Below the pieces are notes generated by a model, which was not told the origin of the DNA, ran no database searches, and saw only the letters and a list, made by a program, of their open reading frames with translations. Source: CAYPXJ01 sp964414595 (GTDB taxonomy: Bacteria; Pseudomonadota; Alphaproteobacteria; Rickettsiales; CAIJLX01). From it: 6,662 bases of DNA. Both the position numbers and the translations under genes were made by a program. How positions within the stretch are numbered: position 1 is the stretch's first letter; each line of letters begins with the position of its first letter. Below, one piece after another: positions 1 to 5,481 of this stretch. The stretch is from positions 1 to 6,662 of the forward strand of contig CAYPXJ010000067.1 in the NCBI GenBank assembly GCA_964414595.1, written 5' to 3'.

Positions 1-316
1 CCACCCGCCCTCACCGCGGTTTAGGATTGCCAGGTTGTGGCAGCCGTGTCAAAGTCCACGCCTCTCCCCCCCCAAATCCCATGCGCGAAAGATTTGCCAT
101 GCATTTTGCGTTTTTATCAAACCCTGCTGCAAGGCCGATGGGGTTTGTGAAGTTCAACTTACCATCAAAAAAGGAACAGGCGAGAGACGCATATGTTTTT
201 TTTGCGCCGCGCGGAGCAGGCACCAGATTACGTTTGAGTAACCCAATAGTTGCGTCATGCGCAGCTTCTGGTTCAAGCTTGTATAACAGTGATTTGGCGA
301 GACGATGCAAACTCAT
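1..316 (-). CDS. pyrD: Dihydroorotate dehydrogenase (quinone), class 2; 5' part only
   Basis: PyrD oxidises dihydroorotate to orotate with FMN and passes the electrons to membrane quinone, in de novo pyrimidine synthesis. Seen: an N-terminal amphipathic segment rich in Leu, Lys and Ala (about residues 1-30) with LEPEAAHD, typical of the membrane-associated class 2 enzymes; the FMN-site stretch NPIGLAAGFDKNA at 58-70; and PQPGNPKPR at 93-101. Start is the ATG at 314-316; no strong Shine-Dalgarno is visible before it. Only about 100 of the usual ~340-360 residues lie in the window. Residues 83-92, where the family has a conserved Phe-Val-Glu-x-Gly-Thr-type stretch, read GGEAWTLTRL, and an in-frame TGA sits at 11-13. 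Both anomalies lie in the last ~70 bases at the window edge, stay in frame and look like base-call errors, so I treat this as an intact gene cut by the edge, not a proven pseudogene. Family call is firm; the edge sequence is not. Confidence 0.92.
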
Positions 317-340
317 GAAAAATCCGTAAGAAAAAATCTA

Positions 341-367
341 TTGGATTACCCACAAGATTGCTATAAG
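341..367 (+). promoter_or_regulatory. Possible sigma-70-type promoter for the TPR-pilT-pilU operon
   Basis: In the short divergent region between pyrD and the TPR gene there is TTGGAT (341-346) and TATAAG (362-367), separated by 15 bp. They resemble -35 and -10 boxes, though the spacing is shorter than the preferred 17 bp. A start of transcription near 374 would leave a leader of about 24 nt before the ATG at 398. This is pattern matching only; an alternative promoter in the same 80 bp is possible, and I found no convincing promoter for pyrD in the opposite direction. Confidence 0.3.
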
Positions 368-380
368 AGTTTTCGTGGGT
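348..380. repeat. 6-bp inverted repeat in the pyrD/TPR divergent region
   Basis: ACCCAC (348-353) and GTGGGT (375-380) are perfect reverse complements separated by 21 bp, and they bracket the candidate -10 box at 362-367. The spacing between arm centres is 27 bp. It could be a regulator-binding site for one or both divergent genes, or a chance match. The loop is long and no T-run follows, so it is not a good terminator. Confidence 0.3.
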
Positions 381-397
381 GAGGTGTGGTTGTTTTG

Positions 398-1378
398 ATG
401 CTGAAATATTTTAGCATAGCAATGGTGTGTATCGTGTTAGTTGCAGCGACGCAAGCGCGCGCGCAAACCGCTGAAAATGCTGACTCTGCGCCACTTTATG
501 AGCCCGATTCCGTTTCCCGTGATACCGTTTTAGATATTCAGGATTTGCTGGATTCGCTGCGTAATGAAAATGCGCTTTCTCCCGAAACGCAGCGTATCCT
601 AAGCAAAATTCCTGCGAATTCTCTGCCCTCCACAGAGCGTTCCTTGGAAGTAAAACATAATGTAGATATCGAGCGTGGTAACGTAGAGCCTGTTTCGATT
701 TTTGATGCTTTTGAAGATGAAAAAGAAAATGTGAATATCAGCGGGGATCGCGGCTTTGATATGAAAGTGAAGCAGCCGGCGCTAAACGATCAAAAATTAC
801 TCAAAGAAGCATATCAGGCTATGGCAAGCGGACAAATGGAAGGCGCCGCCGCTCTTTACAAAAAAATCATTTATGAGGACCCCGAAAATACACAGGCGCT
901 TTTTGGCTTAGCCAGTGCTTATTACCAAAGCGGGCAAAAAGCGCAGGCGAAATCTACCTACGCGCGCCTCCTTACCTTAGATCGCGAAAATTGGCCCGCG
1001 CTGAATAATTTTTTGGTACTGGCGGCGGAGGAATCTCCTGAGCACGCATTGGAGGAATTCAAGCGCTTGATGCAGATAAATCCTGAGTTTGCACCTATAC
1101 CCGCCCAGATCGGCATGATTTACTTAAAACAAAATAATTATCAAGATGCAGCACTTTACCTGCGAAAAGCGGTAATGTTAGCCCCGGATCACATCAATTA
1201 CCGATACAACCTGGCCGTAACCTATGATAAGATCGGGATGACCAAACAGGCTGCCCGCCTTTATCAGCAAATCATTGAAGCGGCAAATAAAGGCAGTGAG
1301 CTACCTGGCGATGTCGGGGCGATTCAGGAGAGGCTGACCTATCTTATGTCTTCTACCGCGGCGACTTCGCAAAATTAA
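398..1378 (+). CDS. Exported tetratricopeptide-repeat protein, pilus-linked, function unknown
   Basis: From the ATG at 398 the protein has 326 residues. Residues 1-22 form a Sec-type signal peptide: Lys at 3, a hydrophobic core around IAMVCIVLVA, and a cleavage-like ARA before QTAENA. The Cys in the core has no lipobox around it, so a soluble periplasmic protein is more likely than a lipoprotein. Residues 23-130 are acidic and polar with no recognised domain. About 131-300 hold roughly five TPR units; the clearest are around LFGLASAYYQSGQKAQA, IGMIYLKQNNYQDAALYLRKA and YNLAVTYDKIGMTKQAARLY. TPRs bind partner proteins. It lies 32 bp before pilT on the same strand, so a scaffold role in the pilus machine is plausible; PilF/PilW pilotins of other bacteria are also TPR proteins, but they are lipoproteins and shorter, so I do not assign that name. 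The frame is open from a GTG at 386, but GAGG at 381-384 is too close to serve it; TTG 395 is also possible. Confidence 0.85.
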   Translation: MLKYFSIAMVCIVLVAATQARAQTAENADSAPLYEPDSVSRDTVLDIQDLLDSLRNENALSPETQRILSKIPANSLPSTERSLEVKHNVDIERGNVEPVSIFDAFEDEKENVNISGDRGFDMKVKQPALNDQKLLKEAYQAMASGQMEGAAALYKKIIYEDPENTQALFGLASAYYQSGQKAQAKSTYARLLTLDRENWPALNNFLVLAAEESPEHALEEFKRLMQINPEFAPIPAQIGMIYLKQNNYQDAALYLRKAVMLAPDHINYRYNLAVTYDKIGMTKQAARLYQQIIEAANKGSELPGDVGAIQERLTYLMSSTAATSQN

Positions 1379-1410
1379 CCGGGGCGAAAGCTCTTAACCA
1401 CGGTGCGAAG

Positions 1411-2547
1411 ATGCAGATTACGGAATTACTCGCTTTTACAAAAAAGAATAATGCATCGGACTTGCATATTTCGTCCAATCACCCGCCGGTGATGCGTATT
1501 CACGGCGATATGCTGCCGCTAAAAATGCCGAAACTCACGCCTGATCAAGTGAAAGAAAGGATCTACGCCGTGATGACCGAACAACAACGCTCAGACTACG
1601 AAAACGATCTGGAGCTCGATTTTTCGGTTCAGTTTGGCGATGATTTGCGCTTCCGCGCCAACGCGTTCAACACGATTCACGGTCCAGCGATTGCCTTTCG
1701 TTATATTGAAACGGATATTCGTACGCTCGAGCAGCTCAATATGCCAGAGGTGTTGAAGCGTTTTACAACGTTACATAAAGGTTTGGTGTTAGTAACGGGG
1801 CCAACCGGTTCGGGTAAATCCACCACGTTGGCGGCGATGATTAATGAGATAAATGAAAACCAGTCTAAGCATATTCTCACTATCGAAGATCCGGTTGAAT
1901 ATGTGCATAAATCAAAAAAATGCCTCATTAACCAGCGCGAGCTAGGCAGCAATACGGTTTCGTTTGCCCGCGCACTGAAAAGCGCGCTGCGTGAAGACCC
2001 GGATGTGATTCTGGTGGGTGAGTTGCGCGATTTGGAAACGATTCAACTTGCGCTTACCGCGGCAGAAACCGGTCACGTTGTATTCGGCACACTGCACACC
2101 AATTCCGCGGCAAAAACGATTGACCGTATTATTGATGCGTTTCCCGCCCAGGATAAGTCGCTCATTATGTCGATGCTTGCGAGTTCGATTGAAGGTGTCG
2201 TTGCGCAGACCCTGCTAAAAAAAGCCGATAATGCGGGCCGCGTAGCTGCGCTTGAGGTGCTTATCGCAACGCCGGCAATTCGCAACATGATTCGGGAGCA
2301 CAAAACGCCGCAGATTTATTCGCTCATGCAAGTTGGCCGCAGCATGGGAATGCGTACGATGAAAGATAGCATTTACGCGATGCTGGAGAAGGGGTTGATT
2401 TCAGAAACAGTCGCTCGCGATGCCCTCAATATCAACGAAGAAAAAGAGGACGCCCTGCCGCAAGCGGGCGCAAATAATAATGGTGCAGGCGAACAGCGAC
2501 GCGCGGCAGCGGCTCCACGCGCTGTAACCAACAGTGAGGATTTCTGA
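1411..2547 (+). CDS. pilT: Type IV pilus retraction ATPase PilT
   Basis: PilT is a hexameric cytoplasmic secretion-superfamily ATPase that powers pilus depolymerisation, giving twitching motility and DNA uptake in other bacteria. Seen: N-terminal PAS-like domain (about 1-110, with ASDLHIS near 15-22), Walker A GPTGSGKST (130-138), Asp box ILTIEDPVEY (155-164), Walker B DVILVGELRD (198-207, catalytic Glu 204), His box TGHVVFGTLHTNSA (220-233) and AIRNMIRE (289-296), the C-terminal motif that marks PilT and is needed for retraction. These all look intact. The protein has 378 residues against roughly 345 for Pseudomonas PilT; the excess is a low-complexity tail after about residue 340, rich in Ala, Asn, Gly, Glu and Arg. 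The ATG at 1411 has only a weak GAAG upstream. It sits between the TPR gene (32 bp gap) and pilU (1 bp gap), so all three are probably cotranscribed. Confidence 0.97.
   Translation: MQITELLAFTKKNNASDLHISSNHPPVMRIHGDMLPLKMPKLTPDQVKERIYAVMTEQQRSDYENDLELDFSVQFGDDLRFRANAFNTIHGPAIAFRYIETDIRTLEQLNMPEVLKRFTTLHKGLVLVTGPTGSGKSTTLAAMINEINENQSKHILTIEDPVEYVHKSKKCLINQRELGSNTVSFARALKSALREDPDVILVGELRDLETIQLALTAAETGHVVFGTLHTNSAAKTIDRIIDAFPAQDKSLIMSMLASSIEGVVAQTLLKKADNAGRVAALEVLIATPAIRNMIREHKTPQIYSLMQVGRSMGMRTMKDSIYAMLEKGLISETVARDALNINEEKEDALPQAGANNNGAGEQRRAAAAPRAVTNSEDF
2536..2540 (+). promoter_or_regulatory. Ribosome binding site that fixes the pilU start
   Basis: GAGGA lies inside the last codons of pilT, with an 8 nt gap to the ATG at 2549. 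This is near-ideal spacing and favours ATG 2549 over the in-frame GTG at 2534, which overlaps the Shine-Dalgarno itself. The pilT stop (2545-2547) is one base before the pilU start, which suggests translational coupling. Confidence 0.7.
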
Positions 2548-2548
2548 T

Positions 2549-3748
2549 ATGGCAAATGTACAGAATCATTTTCTTAAAAGCCTGCTGCATGAAATGTCCA
2601 CACGCGGTGCTTCGGATTTATTTTTGACAGTGGATGTGCCGCCGAGTTTGCGCATTAACGGTACGATTTCACCGATTTCCATGGATAGGCTGTCCGCGGC
2701 GGATATTGAGCAAATTATTCAGGATACGGTAGAGGAAAATCTTTACCGGAAGTTTATCGAAACCAATGAGTTGAATATGGCCATGCTCGGTGAGCATGGT
2801 GAGCGTTACCGTGTGAATCTGCATCGCCAGCAGCATCTACCGGGAATTGTTATTCGTAGCATCAAAACGCAAATCCCCACGCCCGAAGAACTAGGTCTGC
2901 CGGAAATATATAAAAATATCGCGTTGGAGAAACGCGGACTCGTATTGTTCGTGGGACCGACTGGTGCTGGTAAATCCACTTCGATGGCATCGATGCTTGG
3001 TTATCGCAATCATCATGGTTCTGGCCATGTGGTTACCGTAGAAGATCCCATTGAATTTGTGCACGCGAATGTGAATTGTATTTTCACGCAGCGCGAAATC
3101 GGTATCGATACGGAAAGCTATCATAACGCGCTAAAAAATGCGTTGCGTCAAAGTCCGGATGTAGTGGTGGTGGGTGAGATTCGCGATAAAGAAACGATGG
3201 AAAGCGCAATCTATTTCGCTGAGACGGGTCACTTATGTATCGCGACACTGCACGGCGCAAATACGATACAGGCGCTTGAGCGTATTTTAAGTTTTTTCCA
3301 TGATTCGGTGCATAAATTGGTGCAAGCTTCGCTTGCGCAAAATTTGAAAGCGATTCTTTCGCAGCGTCTGATTCCGAATCTGCGTGGTGGTCGAAGCTTG
3401 GCAGTAGAAATTCTGCTGAACCATGGTTTGAGCCGCCGGATTATTGAAGAAGGTCGCATCAAGGAGATTCGCGAATTTATTGAGCGTATGCGCGATGAAG
3501 GCATGCAATCTTTCGATCAACATTTGCTGGAGCTAGTGGTGAAGAATGAAGTTTCAGAAGAAATCGGCCAGCGTGAAGCAGATAACCCGGGTAACTTCCG
3601 CCTGCGTCTGACACAAGCAAAAGCTTCTCAAGCAGGACTGGGACAAGTGCAAGCGTCCAGCAGCGTGTATGTTAAAAATTATTCCGAACAGGATAGAAAG
3701 CGCGACGCCAACTGGCCAGAGTTTGATAAATACATCAACAAATATTAG
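2549..3748 (+). CDS. pilU: PilT-dependent type IV pilus retraction ATPase PilU
   Basis: PilU is a PilT paralogue; in gammaproteobacteria it works with PilT to increase retraction force. Seen in the 399-residue product: N-terminal domain with ASDLFLTVDVPP (21-32), Walker A GPTGAGKST (136-144), Asp box VVTVEDPIEF (161-170), Walker B DVVVVGEIRD (204-213, Glu 210), His box TGHLCIATLHGANT (226-239). The PilT-type AIRNLIRE motif is replaced by GLSRRIIEEGRIKEI, and GMQSFDQHL (318-326) with its longer C-terminal tail is PilU-like, as is the His-Gly-Ala in the His box. The last ~30 residues are polar and charged with several Tyr. Start is the ATG at 2549, chosen from the GAGGA Shine-Dalgarno; a GTG at 2534 would add five residues inside pilT. 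The TAG stop overlaps the stop of the convergent prepilin gene. Both ATPases look catalytically intact. The PilU name over a second PilT rests on these C-terminal features and the tandem order. Confidence 0.94.
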   Translation: MANVQNHFLKSLLHEMSTRGASDLFLTVDVPPSLRINGTISPISMDRLSAADIEQIIQDTVEENLYRKFIETNELNMAMLGEHGERYRVNLHRQQHLPGIVIRSIKTQIPTPEELGLPEIYKNIALEKRGLVLFVGPTGAGKSTSMASMLGYRNHHGSGHVVTVEDPIEFVHANVNCIFTQREIGIDTESYHNALKNALRQSPDVVVVGEIRDKETMESAIYFAETGHLCIATLHGANTIQALERILSFFHDSVHKLVQASLAQNLKAILSQRLIPNLRGGRSLAVEILLNHGLSRRIIEEGRIKEIREFIERMRDEGMQSFDQHLLELVVKNEVSEEIGQREADNPGNFRLRLTQAKASQAGLGQVQASSSVYVKNYSEQDRKRDANWPEFDKYINKY

Positions 3749-3760
3749 TCGCCGCTAATA
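3743..3760. repeat. Small inverted repeat over the pilU/prepilin stop codons
   Basis: TATTAG (3743-3748) and CTAATA (3755-3760) form a 6-bp stem around the loop TCGCCG, exactly where the two convergent genes end. The stem is AT-rich and has no T-run on either strand, so it is at best a weak transcription end or stall point for both genes. No better terminator candidate is visible between them. Confidence 0.3.
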
Positions 3761-4680
3761 CCGACAATCATAGTGCAAATTGAGTCTTCTTTATTTACGA
3801 GGTAGTTCGCTTCCGTAGATAGCGGGCTGCTGATGCACCATTGTTTTCTTACCACAAGCGGATCAATGCCAAAAATAGCTTTGGAATTAGAAAGAACAGC
3901 AGACATATGTAAAGGGAAAGAAGGAATTACAACAAATGCAGGCGGGGATTGCATAATAGGGACAGGAATGCCCGTGCCCGCTGTAGCTGCTGATGTATAG
4001 TGAATGCCCCCAGTTCTAACCGTTCCTGTAAGTGGCATTCCATCATCTCTTTTAGTATCAAGCGCAAAGCCTGTTTCCGCATTAACTGAAGGGAAAAATC
4101 CCTTATTATTGCTATTCGTCCGGCTTGCCATAATATTGGCCACTACGTAATAATTTTTTACCGGAAATTTTGCAAAATTAGGCAAAAACCCCGAAAGATC
4201 AGTAAGAGTAGGGCTGCCAACAACCATAATTTTATTATCGCTGCCGAAAGTTTTCATGAGTGCGTTTCCGGAAGCAAAATCCTCACTGTATGGGCCGCCG
4301 GGAATTAAATTTTCCGTGGAGAGCTGAGGAAATACATAGGCAATTTCATCTTCCCAAGCTTGGGTAAGATAAAAAGTTGTTTCCGTAGTGGAGCCAATAA
4401 TCCCATCACCATTTCCGGATGTACCTTTTGCAGGAAGGCCGTAGCCAGTAGCCAAACGGCCAGGAATATCGCCGGGAAGATATTTATATTTTGTACGAAA
4501 TGTAGCAAGCGCTGCATCGGTTTGATCAAGGCGGGTAAGAAGCGCACGTGCTTCGGCGGCGGCTATTAACCGCTTGCCGACAAAAACGCCCGCTGCAATA
4601 AGGCCTACGATAACAAGCACTACCGCAATTTCAATCAGCGTAAAGCCGCGAGTAAGAGAAGAGGAGTGTGTAGTACGCAT
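3745..4680 (-). CDS. Type IV prepilin-like protein (class III N-methylation signal)
   Basis: Read from the ATG at 4678-4680 the protein has 311 residues. A 12-residue leader ending SSLTRG is followed by the prepilin peptidase site G|FTLIE with Glu at mature position 5, then a hydrophobic helix of about 20 residues (IAVVLVIVGLIAAGVFVG) and KRLIAAAEARALL, the standard pilin stem. Next come FRTKYKYLPGDIPG (about 61-74) and a Gly/Asp-rich GNGDGIIG, a pattern I associate with a large family of bacterial pseudopilin-like proteins. The globular domain has only two cysteines, at about 282 and 302, near the C-terminus, consistent with a pilin-type disulphide loop. At ~300 mature residues it is about twice the size of a major type IVa pilin, so a minor pilin, pseudopilin or adhesin-like subunit is as likely as the main one. 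It lies 27-42 bp after rsmE on the same strand and converges on pilU with a 4-bp overlap. A GTG at 4693-4695 would give a 17-residue leader. Confidence 0.9.
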   Translation of the reverse strand: MRTTHSSSLTRGFTLIEIAVVLVIVGLIAAGVFVGKRLIAAAEARALLTRLDQTDAALATFRTKYKYLPGDIPGRLATGYGLPAKGTSGNGDGIIGSTTETTFYLTQAWEDEIAYVFPQLSTENLIPGGPYSEDFASGNALMKTFGSDNKIMVVGSPTLTDLSGFLPNFAKFPVKNYYVVANIMASRTNSNNKGFFPSVNAETGFALDTKRDDGMPLTGTVRTGGIHYTSAATAGTGIPVPIMQSPPAFVVIPSFPLHMSAVLSNSKAIFGIDPLVVRKQWCISSPLSTEANYLVNKEDSICTMIVGISGD

Positions 4681-4686
4681 GTTACG

Positions 4687-4692
4687 TTTATA
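4687..4692 (-). promoter_or_regulatory. Possible -10 box of the prepilin gene (leaderless start?)
   Basis: On the minus strand TATAAA lies six bases before the ATG at 4680, so a transcript begun from it would start at or next to the start codon. No Shine-Dalgarno is visible before this ATG or before the GTG at 4695. A -35-like TTGCCG lies upstream at a short spacing of about 14 bp. This may be a leaderless promoter, or the gene may simply be read through from rsmE. Confidence 0.25.
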
Positions 4693-4722
4693 CACTAAAA
4701 TCAGTGCGGCAAAATCATAAAT

Positions 4723-5481
4723 CTACATATTAAACCGCGGCTGCTCATCCCAATCACCTGCAGTTGCTTGCGCAAGCGTGAGCGCAGCGATGATAGCGGT
4801 ATCGGCCTTCAAAATGCGCGGCCCAAGCGAAATGCCGTAACTCGAATTATGCTTACTGATAAGCTTGCGCTCTTTTTCACTGAAACCACCTTCCGGCCCA
4901 ATCAGCACCGCAAATTTTTTATAATGTTTCAGCGTACCGATGAGTTCAAGCCAGCTTTTTCCATTTCCTGTTTCATCGCAGTGGAGCAGGGCGGTTTTAT
5001 CATCGAGTTTTGCAAGTGCATCTTTAAGTGGAGCTAGATCGGAAATGGAAGGAATATCCAACCGTTCGCATTGCTCTGCCGCTTCAATCGCACGTGCTTG
5101 CATACGCTCAAGATTCACGCGTGTGACGATGGTGCGTTCCGTTTGCACGGGTTGAATATGCCGAATGCCAAGCTCTGTTGCTTTGAGCGTTAAATCTTCC
5201 GCCTTGGCATATTTTACCGGCGCGAAGAGTAGAGAAATATGCGGCACGCGATGCTGCTCACGCAGTAATTCTTGAGCGATAAGCGCGACGGAATTTTTTT
5301 GAATATCGGTAATCTCGGCGCGCCACTCGCCATCTTGTCCATTAAATATTTTAATAGAATCACGGGAAGCCACGCGCATCACATGTGATACATAGTGGCT
5401 TTGCTCTTTTGAAAGAAATAGCGTAGCATGCTGCACCAGCTTTTCCTGAACGTAGAGTCGTATGTCCCGCAACTTAGCCAT
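4723..5481 (-). CDS. rsmE: 16S rRNA (uracil-1498-N3)-methyltransferase
   Basis: RsmE methylates N3 of U1498 in 16S rRNA within the assembled 30S subunit, using S-adenosylmethionine; it is a SPOUT enzyme with a C-terminal trefoil knot. Seen in the 252-residue product, a usual length: an N-terminal PUA-like domain (about 1-72, with SHYVSHVMRV and IFNGQDGEW), KYAKAEDLTLKATELGI (90-106), EAAEQCERLDIP (133-144), LIGPEGGF (193-200) and SLGPRILKADTA (218-229). The last two line the SAM-binding knot; the family usually has RTETA where this has KADTA, a mild variation. Start is the ATG at 5479-5481, giving MAKLRDIRLYV; a TTG at 5470-5472 would also keep the conserved RLYV. There is no clear Shine-Dalgarno. 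The 5' end overlaps the divergent ubiA, and the prepilin gene follows downstream on the same strand. The rsmE/ubiA pairing is common in alphaproteobacteria. Confidence 0.97.
   Translation of the reverse strand: MAKLRDIRLYVQEKLVQHATLFLSKEQSHYVSHVMRVASRDSIKIFNGQDGEWRAEITDIQKNSVALIAQELLREQHRVPHISLLFAPVKYAKAEDLTLKATELGIRHIQPVQTERTIVTRVNLERMQARAIEAAEQCERLDIPSISDLAPLKDALAKLDDKTALLHCDETGNGKSWLELIGTLKHYKKFAVLIGPEGGFSEKERKLISKHNSSYGISLGPRILKADTAIIAALTLAQATAGDWDEQPRFNM

Noticed and set aside
27..329. Plus-strand open frames of 100 and 68 residues opposite pyrD
   Set aside because: They lie wholly antisense to a clearly recognised gene, have no family resemblance and depend partly on the doubtful edge sequence.
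386..397. GTG at 386 as the start of the TPR protein
   Set aside because: The GAGG at 381-384 is only one base away, too close to act, and the ATG at 398 gives a cleaner signal peptide.
2018..2218. Plus-strand frame inside pilT
   Set aside because: Shadow of the Walker B and His box coding sequence; its composition is Arg/Leu-rich and shows no domain.
1411..2547. Alternative reading of pilT as a DotB-like or type II secretion ATPase
   Set aside because: The AIRNMIRE motif and overall match through the C-terminal domain are specific to PilT, and pilU follows directly.
2534..2548. GTG at 2534 as the pilU start
   Set aside because: It overlaps the GAGGA site that is well placed for the ATG at 2549, and the five extra residues are not part of the family N-terminus.
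4768..5155. Two plus-strand frames opposite rsmE
   Set aside because: Antisense to conserved RsmE motifs and without recognisable protein features; explained by coding bias on the other strand.
5335..5360. AT-rich stretch with TTGTCC and ATTAAATATTTTAAT as a possible ubiA promoter
   Set aside because: It encodes conserved RsmE residues around IFNG, and no -10 box lies at a proper distance from TTGTCC.
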